From assembly GCA_000328365.1 (NCBI GenBank), contig KB309592.1, positions 27,764 to 91,763 of the forward strand: a DNA stretch of 64,000 nt. The letters are read 5' to 3'. This DNA is from Capitella teleta (Eukaryota; Annelida; Polychaeta; Capitellidae). Both the position numbers and the translations under genes were made by a program. Below the pieces are notes generated by a model that was not told where the DNA came from, made no database searches, and saw only the letters and a program-made list of their open reading frames with translations. Shown here one piece after another: positions 22,395-35,100 of this stretch; the first letter of the stretch is position 1; each line of letters begins with the position of its first letter.

Positions 22395-23957
22395 CGTCGG
22401 TTGTTCCTCAGTCTCTGCCCTATATTTGCCAATCTCCTCATTGGCTGCTATTTAATTCATCAGTTTATTTTTATTGTAGCCTTGTCGGTGTCAGCTGGAA
22501 CTTGAAATTTTATTTTGACCTCATCATGCCCTTTAACTTTTTGACCTTTTCTTAATGTGAGCTGTGATTTCTATGAAAACTGTGTCTCTTAGTAGTTTAA
22601 ATATTTTTCTGGTTCATCTCTTTTATTCTTGACAAAAAAATTTGTCTTGGATCAATAATATTTTGTATTTTTAATTGATTTTCATATTTTATTTTCTTAT
22701 TCTGTCACTAATTTAATTTTTTTATTTTTCCGTCCATTTTGTTGCTATAAATATTATATTTTATTAAAGAATTCTACACATTAAATCATTGTTTTTTGTT
22801 TAGTATTTTGTCTAATATGGAATATTGTCATTCATTCATGAGATGAATTGAATTTAACAACGATTTTTCTAAATCTGTTGTTAATTGTTCTTGATCAATA
22901 AAGAAAGGAAGAAATTATTCCTCAGTGAATATTTAGGTGTAATTAAAGAGTCAGTTTGGCGGCTTACAGAATTGGGCCGTACCCTTGCATGGCTTCACTT
23001 ATTAGTGTGTAGTTCATTTGTTGATTTTCTTCAACGTCAGGTCGTCAAATAACGGTCCTTTTGCATAACTCCAATTTGAGTTGAGTCACAGATCCTAAAA
23101 ACTAAAGCGAAGGTAAAGTAAGGTGTAGTAATTATAAATATATTTGTTTATTCATCGTAAGTATAAAGATATATAATAACAGCGCAAATATTTAAGAAGT
23201 TCATAGAAAATTAAGTCAAATTAAAATTACCTTGGGTATGAGATGAAAAAAAAGTGCGCTATGATTTTAGAGTTTCGCAATGTTGAGCACAAAACAAAAA
23301 GTGCGTTATGATTATTGATTTGATGCTGGCAGAGAATGTTGTTTGGTGCTGAGATAGTCCGCTACCATATTCTTCTGGGGTTGTTATCTGTAGGTTTCGA
23401 ATTTTGTCGACATCCGATGAGAGCACGCACTGTATCCAATTGCGCCTTTGCGACTATTGGCCAATCAGCGCCGTTTGCTCTAATTGAAACACCACACAAC
23501 CATCTCTGTTGCCATGAATTCGTGTTGCATTTTGTACATAGATAGCACTTTGCAAAGGTAGAAGGTATAATTATAGCGGTTTTTTGGATTGCATGTAATT
23601 GATTTGTTGATTGGAAATAAAATAAGATAATACAAGATAACATCAGGCAATTTTATGTGTCCGCAAAATGGACAACAACAACAAAATTGAAAATTGCCAG
23701 AAAAAAAAAAAAAAAAAAAAAGAGAGGTAAAACTATTTGGACAAAAACAAGCGGTTGAATTTATGGATTTGACAAGTGGCGAAGGAATGTTTTTATTGTT
23801 GCAAATTGCGTTCTGACGATTTGATGGCAACAGTTGAAATTAGTCCGGACGAGGGTGAAGGGGGTCACGTGTGCTTTTGTGTGAGCTTACTTTCAGAGTG
23901 CTATATTTTAAAAGAGGCTCATAATCTAGACCGCTTGCTGAGCCTTGCTTTGTAGCT
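22395..23957. other. 3' flanks between ARL15 and the cadherin-like gene
   Basis: AT-rich non-coding DNA. It holds the ARL15 poly(A) signal (22897-22902), a minus-strand AATAAA (TTTATT at 23792-23797) for the cadherin-like gene, an A20-type homopolymer near 23700, and two copies of a GTGCGYTATGATT word near 23254 and 23301. I see no exons. Confidence 0.6.
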
Positions 23958-24938
23958 CTATCTGAAGCGAATGTCCACCACGGTTTCGCCTGAGAGAACC
24001 GGCACGCCTTGGTCACGTGCGGTCACCACGACACTGTAAACATCTCCTCTCGTCGCCTTCGCCTGAAGCGAGAGAGCACCCGTTTTACTTCCCACGCTGA
24101 TGACGTCACTGCGCTCCCCTTCGACGCTGAACTGGACGGCTGCATTCCTCCCCTCATCATGGTCGAACGCCTGCACTTCTCCAATGTGCGTTCCTACAGG
24201 CGCACAGGCGTCCACCTCGAAGATGTATCTGGACTTGGCGAACACGGGTGGGTTGTCATTTAGATCGGCCACGTATACTGGCAGAGTACTGGATGACGTC
24301 AGGGACGGAGTTCCATAATCTGAGCAGGTAATGTCCACAGAGTACTCCCTCTGTACCTCGCGGTCAAGGCTGACTTGCGTGACCAGTTTGAATTCTGTTG
24401 AGTACATTACCTCCAGGCGGAAGACGGGCGAGCTGGTTTGACACGAGACCTCTCCTGCTATACCTGAGTCGGCATCTAAGACGCTGATGTGGGCTACGAA
24501 TATTCCCGGAGGACGATTCTCATAGACCTCATTTCTCCCTCCATAGGGGAAGATGCTTATTCTTGGAGCATTGTCGTTCACATCCTGCACGTCAATCCTG
24601 ATTCGTTGCCTCTCTGGTTCTGTGTCGGGGCTTGTGCACACGATGAGCACGTGATGGGGCGTCGCGTATTCAAAATCCAGAGATCGTGACGTCACCAATC
24701 GGTACTCTGTGAATGCGATAGGCTGAAGTACGACCACGCACTCTCCTTCGCACTCTGCTGTGCATTCGCCATTTGGGTCAGGGTACGTGATGTGAGCAAC
24801 GAAGGAACCGATCTGAACATCCTCCGGAATACTGTTCTGCCATCCTGAAGGGGAGAGGCTGTTTATGGTAATGCGATTCGCCAAGACCACTGCCAACCAC
24901 GACATCAACAGAATTTCCCTCAGAACGACAGCCGCCAT
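23958..24938 (-). CDS. Short cadherin-repeat protein (three repeats, no membrane anchor seen)
   Basis: A single open exon of 326 residues. It has a signal peptide (residues 1-20, MAAVVLREILLMSWLAVVL then AN) followed by three cadherin repeats. Linkers DVNDNAPRI and DLNDNPPVF, plus LDRE, DADSG and DHDEG, are the calcium-binding motifs. Repeat 1 carries an unusual Cys cluster (CTAECEGEC) in place of the normal DxD strand. Repeat 3 stops at VVDIRFR, just before where the next linker would begin, with no transmembrane segment. It may be a secreted short cadherin, a 3'-truncated gene copy, or the first exon of a longer cadherin whose next exon I could not see. The repeat order is protocadherin/FAT-like. 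Confidence 0.8.
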   Translation of the reverse strand: MAAVVLREILLMSWLAVVLANRITINSLSPSGWQNSIPEDVQIGSFVAHITYPDPNGECTAECEGECVVVLQPIAFTEYRLVTSRSLDFEYATPHHVLIVCTSPDTEPERQRIRIDVQDVNDNAPRISIFPYGGRNEVYENRPPGIFVAHISVLDADSGIAGEVSCQTSSPVFRLEVMYSTEFKLVTQVSLDREVQREYSVDITCSDYGTPSLTSSSTLPVYVADLNDNPPVFAKSRYIFEVDACAPVGTHIGEVQAFDHDEGRNAAVQFSVEGERSDVISVGSKTGALSLQAKATRGDVYSVVVTARDQGVPVLSGETVVDIRFR

Positions 24939-25869
24939 GGTAGTCGTGTGCTGGCACAGGATAGAGTGTTGCTGCCTGTATGGATGAACGAAAGGACAAA
25001 TTGCTGCGAATTATCTCGATTGTCGGCTATGCCACTTGACGCTATTGAATTGGCCAATCCTCAGTTGCACTCGCTTGCATGACCCATGATTCTAATTTTG
25101 TAATTAAACATTTCAATTTATTCTGCACTGGAACAGTTACATGTATATTTGAGATATTACAAATTCCCAGTAGCGTCCGTGTGAATGAAGTTTGTGGTAC
25201 TTTGTAGTGAATGGTTTTGTGTACAAATATAGTATCCACCTCCCCATCAAAAGAGAAACTAAAGAGCAAATTGAGCAATTGGGCGCCATATTGTGTCCAG
25301 AATTCGGAGTCGTTTCTCGTATTTAACTTGCATAGCCACTCGCATTGAGGTTATTGGTCGATATACGCCAATGTGTCATTCCATTAGCAATTTATTTGTA
25401 TTCGCCCATGTTAATTACGAGAAATAGATCCTAAATAAGCACCCAAAACTAGCGCCTAAATCCCGAGTTTGCGCTACTCTGAAGATGAGGGACACTATAA
25501 TATATGGTTATGTTTGCATTAATCAGTATTCCATTTTGATCAATCAAGCACATATGAAACATACATTAAATCGTAACTGATCAATTCATTCGAACTTCCG
25601 GAAAAGGCTGTCGGCGGCATCGTAAGTGAAACCAACCTTGAAGTCTTCTTTCGATCCATAATCTCTTCTTCCTGGTGAAACTTGTCCACAACACAACGAG
25701 TGAATAACTCAATGTTACAGAGCTGTCTACCTAGCTGAGGAATAATAATATTACAGCAAGCATTGATTTCCACAGAAAGCCATACCCATAGACATGGAGA
25801 TTAGCTTAACAGGGTGGGACATCAGCCTATCTTTCCATTGTGTACAAATTGTCGTAACGGGTCGTCTAA

Positions 25870-26100
25870 GTGAGCGACTCACAGTTTCGCACGACGGCTC
25901 TACCCAACCCATTCGGGTGATACGGGCGCCAGAGCAGAAGCCCGAGACCGGGGTTTCCCCCTACTCTTATCAATAAATCCCAAGGGTTCTTTACCCTGCA
26001 TACCACCATAGACAGTGGCACACAGCGCCCCGCCTTGTTATGCATTTGAGCAGCACTGCAGAGTCACCGAAGAATTACAATTATAATAAATTACAATTTA
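25870..26100 (-). mobile_element. SINE copy lacking its tRNA head
   Basis: Closely similar to 19400-19625, from the CGGCTC-ACCCAACCCATTC block to the ACAATTATAA block. The tRNA-like head is absent, as in a 5'-truncated copy inserted on the minus strand. Confidence 0.75.
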
Positions 26101-26894
26101 TCTGACATAAAATTCATACTATCGATATAATATGAGTAAATATACAGGAAAGATAAGACCGGGCCCAAGTTTACTAAAAAAATAATATTTTTCCTTTGTG
26201 CAAAATTTGAGCGTTTTTGGTTCGCCGAAATCGGAATCTGCGTTAATCGCGTGACCGGAAACCAGTGTTGCCATGGCAATGGGCTATGGCTAAATCTATG
26301 ACCATGGCTGCCACAGACGATCAATTGTTTGGACGATTCGTTTATAATTATAAAAACAAAAACAAAAACAAAAACAAAAAACAATAATAACAGACAAAAA
26401 ACAAACTACATTTCGTCAATTTTTGATCAGCTCAGTTATAACTGAGGGTTGAACCGTTGACATTTGGTAGTTTTTCGGGCCGAAAATCTTGAAATAGCAG
26501 CACGAGACATTTTACGGTTTTTGATAAAAGACTATAGTGAAATTGACCAGTTGAAATGCTGTGTATAACTATATACTATATATGCATGTGTATAAATATC
26601 ATCAGGTCAAGGTAATGACAGACCTATGACCTTTGTCGTCCGTTGGGGTACAGTGGTGTTGACAGCAGAACGAAGGCGATGTCACCTTGGCCATCGCCGC
26701 TTTTTATGCTGGCGAACCATCATGCACATGCATGCGAACTCTAAAAATAGTCACGCAGATGTTTCGGAACAAAATAAGGGAAATCGACAAATTGTTAGTA
26801 ATTGATTTATTTTCCTTCTGTTTGGAGCAATTCTACGCAAAACGAAAATTGTGTTTCAGAAGTGAAAAAAAAAAAAAAAATAATAGTAAAAAAA

Positions 26895-27074
<180 letters not shown>

Positions 27075-27665
27075 GATACTTTTCACCCGCCCCTCCATTT
27101 TCATAGAGGAGCATCATCAATTTTTCCGCAACTTGTCTTAGTATACAATATGCATAACACAGCAATCCGCATAATTTCGTCAAATAAGTTTAATTTTTGT
27201 CGCAATCGATGGTCTACTAGTATTGACCTTATTAACTATTGCTGAGTGCATGGGCGGTATAACGAACTAGCGCATCATGCAGCATAATTACGGTCTCAGT
27301 GAGAAACAGCTCAACCCTTTCATGTTATGGAAGAATTCTTGCCCAAAACCCTGCCAAGAGAAGTTATTTGTGTAACATAAGGCGATCGCAAAGTTATGAT
27401 TGTTGTTAAGCAACTGTGACGCCACTCACTGACCCTTTATAACGCCATACACGGAGTCATCGATCGATCGATCGAATCGAATCGATCTGGCCGGACACAG
27501 TTCTCTCAACTTGTTGGTTCACGCAGACTTTGAAGTCATTTTACGCAACGAGCTCCAAAGGCAAGCACTCGGATTGCGTGCTCCAGTTGGGATTATTGTG
27601 CTCAACGTTGTTTTCGAAATTGTTCGCTGAAAGATCTGGCGATAAACATGTGTTGATTAGTGAAC

Positions 27666-30600
27666 ATGGAGTTAAGTGAGGAGCGGTGGCATATATTAGT
27701 TATCCTCTTGTTGGCGATAGGTAAGTTAATTTATTAAGCACATTCAAATACATGTAACCTATTCTTGTGTTAAACCACTAAACTTTGCAAAAACAAGTTC
27801 AGACACACCGCAACGTAATAAGTTATTGTATCCGGTTAGAAACCAAAATCGACTCTTTCTATTTGACGTTATTTTTTTCCATCTTCAGGTTCGGTCAACG
27901 CGGTTTGCGATTGTACAACGGAATGTTCGTCCAATTGTCCGGCTGGAACGTATTATGATAACTCCACGTGCGTGACATGTGAACCGGGATACTAGTGAGT
28001 ATAACTCCGACTGTCGTACTGCACGCGCCCCAGATATGCATATATTATGAGAGAGAAATACTTCATAGAAGTCTGCGAAAAGAGGGTGTTAATTTGAAGT
28101 AATGCTAAAATACGCTAGGGCACTGCTCAGGTATCAATTAAGGTGGTTCTGATTGCAAGAGGAGCCGATCAGGTATTTCGGATGAAGACCGGCCTCCGCA
28201 GTCAATGTTCGCTTTCTCATCGAGAGCGTCGATTGCTAACATTCAACATCCTTCGTTGCGTAATCTTATTAAGTCATACACGTGATTTGAATTCACAAAA
28301 GATTTCAGCTGCATTATGTGGGATGCCTAAATATAATTAGCATGGTGTTAAATCAATGATTAATGTGTTATTGTGTAAAGCGTATGGCAGTTTAACCAGC
28401 CTTTCGTCTCTCTTTAGAAGGTCGCTTTTGGTGTTAAGGTAGACAGCTAGAGGGCACCACGGTCCAGTCAATGAAATCAATGTCACAACAACACATAAAA
28501 CATTAACGACGATTTAGCACGGCACAAGGTCTTCGAGAAAGCACTTTGTGAGGTGTTCATTCCTGGGGTTAATTGCACGGAATCATTATTGACAAATCCA
28601 AACAGCTTTGTGGGGGAATGACCTTTCGTGGACCCATGCGTGAGACCGCACCGGTCAATATTCCCACATATCGACCAAGTGGGGAATATGGACCATTAAA
28701 TAGGTCATGACGTGACATAAGAATTAACCCACACGCAAGGCTCATTATATCTAGCATTATCAATTGATACCCGGTTATTCACTCGATGCTCTATACCCTG
28801 GCTTAATTACAGGGGATCGATGATACCTGTAATTCTCATAATTTTTCTCTAATTTTGAATCCTTTGCTATATTCACAAGGGTGTTTTGTTTTTAAACTTT
28901 CATCCCCAAACCCATTTCAGCAATATTTCTACGTCATACTAAGTCTCCTGTGTTCTTTGCAGCTGCTTGGGAGGGGTCAACGCGAGGTCATCCTGTTCAC
29001 CTGGGACAGCGAACCCAAACTCAGGATCGGACAATTCAGGTGTTTGTGTGACGTGTTCAGGCGTCACGTACAGCGCCGATAGTGCAGCCGACAGTTGCCA
29101 GGTGCGAATGGCGGTCAAGCCAGTCGGTCACCGCGAAAGAATTCCGATTCGAAATTGCTTATCACATTAAGCCGATAACACTGACTTTGCACAAATTACC
29201 AATCACTTATACTAAAGCAGATACCTTTTCTTTGCTACTTAATTTTGAGCTCTTGCAAATTTAGTTCACTCTAGCCACTATAGGCTGCACGCTGTCCTGT
29301 GTTTAATTAAATACATATGCATGTGTAATAAAATGAGTGGTTAGCCATCACCGGAAAACTGCAGAAGTAAAAAGAGCGATTTCCTGGAAAGATGCGAGTG
29401 AACTCATTCAAGCAAAGATATTCCATTAGGGTAAATGAAGTATCTTTGCACTTAAGTGTGAATACTTAAGTAACCTGTAGCGATGTTTACACATTGTTTA
29501 CCACCCATCGTCTCGATAAAGTCACAAAATTGGTGTGATTTAAAGGTACAAAGGGAATTTGCAACCTTAATGTTTGAATTACGAAAAGAAATTCCCGGGT
29601 GATGATACAGACTGCGTGGAGAATACCCAAGCATTTCAATATCGAAGATTATATAACTCGAGATTACATATACATTGCATACATTATCCGAATTATGTGC
29701 ATCACATAACATTTCATAATGAGGATCTCGATTAAACTAGAAATGCGTCGATCAAATTCATTATATGATATTATGCTCCAGAAATTTCTTATGCTTAATT
29801 ATTAAGGAATGTAAAGTCACGTGTTCTCATGAATATTCATTATTCTCATAAATATTAATTATTCTTATGAATATTCGTTACATTTTCTTCTAGTCCAGTC
29901 CTAGACGTAAATATTAGAGTGTCACCTTAGTAGCATTGCATCGCCATGAATAGCAAGATAATCCGCACACGTCTGACTGCCATTCTGAAGGCTTTGTTTG
30001 TGATTTTCTATCGTTTTGTCGGATTTGGCTTGCATTAAGAAGATATTATAATCTGCAAAATTATGGGTAAAGGTATCAGATATAAGCTTCTTCAGCCGAT
30101 TATTATTAAGCTTTATAAAATATACAAATATTTTGTCAGAAAGGCTCTGAAAAGAAATTAAAATAATTGTAGCTTTCTTTTAGCGCAAAAAAAAAAAAAA
30201 AAAAAAATATCTTTTGGGGTGGCCTTATCAAAGGAGTGCTTACCTTCTGCTAATTACAGACATGCCCTGACGGGCAGGTGCCAAATGGCGGAAACACAGC
30301 GTGCGTGAATTGCAATCCCGGGGAGTACCGCTCCTCCGGTGCCTCCAGCTGCTCAGCGTGCCCTCAAGGTACACTTTAACCCTAAGTCGCGCGGTTCAAA
30401 TTGATACTTCTTCCACAGGGAAGTACTGTCCGATGGCCGGCACCGGGACGCCGTCGGACTGTCCAGATGGTCAATACCAGGATTCAACCGGTGGACTCAA
30501 CTGCACAATGTGTCCAAGTGGATCGCAGTGCGCTGACAAGACGGCCGCTCCGATCCAGTGCGCCGGCGGCTATTACGCCGCTGAAGGCTCAACGAGTTGC

Positions 30601-31295
30601 GCACCTTGTCAAACAGGTTGATGAAATAGCATGTATCCAGTACTTTATTGGGAATTACAAAAAAATCTATATCGCCTATAATGAATTAGCTAATTATAGG
30701 TAACATTTGTAAATCAACTAATTAATTATACTGGTTTTAATTATTGAAGTTGTTTTTTGAGATAAGGCTTATCTAAAACATTTAATTAAGAACTTAGAGT
30801 GTGACTTTGCTGTGGAAAGAGTGTTCGCTTTGCTTTGCACTCTGCTTAATCCCCCCCAACTCCCAGGATATTATAGCATCGCTGGAAGTGAGTCATGCAC
30901 CCAGTGCCCACAAGGGAAGAATTGCAGCGACGGTGCCCCTACGCCTTGTCCAGGAGGGTATTACAGTCCTCTTGGGATCACTGGATGCGTGGAGTGCTCT
31001 TCCGGTTAGTACTCTTACTTCGTTGTTGTTGTTGTCGTTTGCAACTGCACTCGTGAATGCTTGTTTGCGTGCTGGCGTTGCCTGAGACTCGCCTCATGAG
31101 CTCAGACTGAATTCGGCTCAGTCTTGCATTATTCAGAGACGAACATCTCACATGCCACAGACGCATTATACCTACATGTACATCTGTTTGTGTAAACATG
31201 GCAACTAAAGGTAGTGCGATATATTTAAGACTGCTTGCGTACTGTAAATATCATGGGCGTAGTGGCTCATCTGGATTCAAAGTACTTTAATTAAT

Positions 31296-31366
<71 letters not shown>

Positions 31367-32117
31367 TTATTTATTTATTCACATAGGCACATACAGTACA
31401 GGGGACGCTGGATCTTGCACTACATGTACGGCTGGATACGATTGCACAGACAGTGCCAGCAGCCCATCTCCGTGTCTACCAGGCTATTACAGCCCAGAAG
31501 GGGTGGCAGTTTGCTCAGCATGTTTAAGTGGTCAGTACACACAGCACTTATTTATTTACCTATCAAATAAACTCTTGTATTCCAGGGACTTACAGTACAG
31601 GCTCTGCAGCAAGTTGTACTCAATGTGGCGAAGGGAAGAACTGCTCGAACTCAGGAGTTACTCCAACTGATTGCGACCCTGGATTCTACAGTGGTGCAGG
31701 GGACTCACAGTGCCATCCGTGCCCATCAGGTAAGCACGTAACACACCTCAACTCAGCTCATGATTTGCATCCAGGGACTTACAGCAGCGCAGGCTCAGGT
31801 TCATGTGACACCTGTAGCATTGGGATGGATTGCACAGATCCGAAAGCAACTCCAAGTCCCTGCCCTGGTGGATACTACAGTCCAGCAGCCGATCCACAAT
31901 GCCACCAATGTCCAGCTGGTCGGTAGAATCTCACCTGTGTATCATACACTGTATGATATTTATGATGATGCAGGTACATACAGCACTGGGACTGCCGGGT
32001 CTTGTACGACGTGCGCTGCTGGGAAGAATTGCTCAGATGCAACCGTCACGCCCCCTGACTGCGATGCAGGGCACTTCAGTTCTCTTGGTGATTCCCAATG
32101 TCACCTGTGCCCTGCAG
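27666..32117 (+). other. Giant gene zone 1: signal peptide and 48-residue modules, exons 1-10
   Basis: Exons: 27666-27720, 27889-27994, 28963-29101, 30260-30368, 30419-30616, 30867-31004, 31387-31530, 31586-31729, 31775-31918 and 31974-32117. The last four are each exactly 144 nt, phase 1 at both ends, and each encodes one module of the form GTYSxGxxxSCTxC..GxxCS then CxxGxYSxxGxxxCxxCPxG. Two introns near the start exceed 900 nt, and one near 31270-31386 is largely an ATTT microsatellite. Confidence 0.85.
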
Positions 32118-35100
32118 GTAATTATAATCAGGGATATATTCCTCGTTTAAACTCGTTGCTGTTACCAACATTATTATACTATTGTATTTACTAACCTCAA
32201 AGGTTACTTACTACTCTACTAACCCTGGATCGTCACCACGTGAAGTATGCCCTGGGAGTTAAACCTACAATGCTACCTCTGCAAGTGTCTGCTTACCTGG
32301 AGCTTATAGTACTCCTGGGTCAGATGTCTGCATTACTTGTCCAACAGGACAACACAGCTCAAGTAACAGTAGTCAATGCACTTTTTGTGTCGAAGGAACG
32401 CAGTGCCTTGGGGACACCATCACTGACTGCTTGCCTGGAACGTACAATCTTGAGGCTACATCCAACTGCTCACTGCGTCCTGTAGATAAAAATTGTGAGG
32501 ATAAATCACAAAAACCAATCGACTGTGTGTCTAGAACGGTGAATCTAACGGCTAGTTGGACTGCATCACCTTCACTGGATCTTCTCTCAGGATGTAAAAC
32601 TGATTTTCCTTGGGTGAGGTCTTATATAGGGAATAGGGATGGCGAGGGAACAGACGGTTGACTGACCGATAACGACGCGCAGAAAATTTAAATAAATGAA
32701 CAATCATGTTATTAAAAGGAATTAGGATAAACATTAATTAATTTAAGTATCAGGGCGTTAATTAGTAATTATAATTGGCAATGGGCCCCGAGCTGACTTA
32801 AGGGCTAACCTGAAGCAGCTCAGACGAGATGATGAATGTTGGTGTATAGACTATGGAGGTTGCGGCGGCAACAAAATGTAGCGAGTATACTGGCGATTAC
32901 TGACACCACCAGCACAATATGATGCTGGTACTTACAGCATTGAATGGCTAGGACAGTGCCTGGATTGCCATCCAGGGACTTACAGTTACCCTGGATCCAA
33001 CAAGTGCTCTTTATGTCCCAATAGTTATGAGTGTTTTTTCCCTGATACCGCACCCCTTGGACTGCACAGTGCTTACAGAGAACCACATTGCCACCTCTGT
33101 CCAACTGGAACATACAGTCTGACTGGAGCTGCTGAATGAACAATTTGTCCTGATGGCTACGACTGTAGCAACCAAACAACCCTGCCTGTTCCATGTCCAC
33201 CAGGCACCTTGAGTACAGAAAGAATGGAGGAGTGTTACACCTGTTCAAACGGAAGCTATGTAAAGGATGGCACCAATAATTGCCCCTTGTGCCCACCAGG
33301 ATTCAACTGCCAAAATTCTACTCCGGAATTGTGTGCCCTGGAACCTACAGCCCCGAAGGACTGTCCCATTGTATTAGTTGCCAACAAGGTTTGATCTCAT
33401 CCTAATATTTCCGTTCAAATCACACGTTAAAGGGATATTGAAACTTATAGAACATTGTGTGTTTTTATTACATCATTAACCAATGTTCCCTGTCGATTTT
33501 TGAAAGGTACTTACAGTTCACAAGGAGCAGAGGAATGAACCATTTGCCGACAGGCTATAACTGTAGTTCGTCATCAGTCAGTCCAACCAGGTGTCTGGCT
33601 GGTTTTTACAGTTTTGAAGGGCAATCAGATTGTTCAATGTGTCAGCCAGGTATTATTATGCAAAACATCAGGATACATTTTTTCTGTGTGATATTATATT
33701 CATTTGTTATGCTTTCAGGTTCTGTTTACAATGATCATTACATTTTATTCCCTTCTTTCCTCCCTGACCTTGCAACTTTGAATCACTATGCTTAAGCACT
33801 CACTATTGAAGTGGTTTTATTTTGTAAAATACACAATATCTTTGCAACATTCAATATATTCCTGCTATGTAACTGTTTGCTATGTGCAATTACAGGTTAC
33901 TATAGCAACACAGGAGATGATACATGTACAGCATGTAGTCCGGGGGATTATCAGCCCTCCCCGGGCCAGGGATCCTGTGATCCATGTCCTCCAGGATATG
34001 CTTGTCCTTCCTCCGGGATGTCTGGAGCAGATGTTTGCGCCAATGGAACATATCAAAGCAGTACTGGACAGCAATCCTGCTTGGACTGTCCTGCAGGTAT
34101 GATTTTTATCAATAGAGTAACATGCATTTAATGGATACATTTTAGGGAAAGAGTGTCCCACTACAACTGGGGCACCACAAGATTGTAATGCAGGAGAGTA
34201 TAGTCCCCTTGGCATAACCAGCTGCATCCCCTGTCTCACTGGAACATACTCAACTGGCCCAGCTGCTAGCTGTACTGAATGTCCAGCTGGATCATACTGT
34301 GATCTCACATCTGTGACGTCATGCCCCTCTGGGTACTTTTCTCTTGGGTCTGCCATTGTTTGCTCAGGTTGTCCCGGTGGCTACCAGTGCTCAAACCAGG
34401 CTATCGAGCCAGCAGATTGCTTGGCTGGTACATTCTCATCCAACTTCAGTAGCTCGTGTACACCATGTTATGTGGGTTACTATTGTCCGGATGACCACAT
34501 GACAGAGCCTCTATCCTGTGCCTCAGGGTGGTATGCAGCCAGCACAGGCCAACAGTCATGCAATGAATGTTCAATAGGTTTGAAACATTCTCACACAATT
34601 CCTTTCCAGTGATAAATCTTTACACTTTCAGGATATAAGTGCCCTGATCCTACAGTTACCCAAACTGCATGCCCAGCCGGAACATATCAAGCTCTAAATG
34701 GATATACCAGCTGTGTCAATGTAGGTAGAGAGCTGGGAAAATTCACAATGTTTGAGTTATCCTTCATTTACAGTGTGCAGACGGGTATTACGCAACAGGG
34801 ACAGGGAATAATGAATGCATAATTTGTCCCGAAGGCTCCAAATGTCCAGATCCAACAGTTAGCCCTGTTGCCTGTGCTTTTGATGAGGTAAATAATACGC
34901 GCCTGTCATCCACAGTCTTGTGAAATATTTTTCTTTTAAAGTTTTCTTCAGCTGGGTCTACAGCCTGTCAAACATGTACTGGACAGAGTTGCACTGACAG
35001 AGCTTGCTTGGTAGGGTCTTCTTTAAAAATAATGAAAGTTATACATCACTCATTGCTTCAATTCAGGCTGGTGAATACTCCAACGGGACTGCGTGTCTTT

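Noticed and set aside
33137-33538. Selenocysteine codons
   Set aside because: Two TGA replace a conserved cysteine, but one copy also has a one-base deletion close by and no SECIS-like element was apparent. Decay followed by duplication is simpler.
32118-33895. End of one gene and start of another within the module array
   Set aside because: No signal peptide, promoter or convincing terminal exon is present. Exons on both sides are phase 1 and join in frame, so an intron with decayed exons explains it better.
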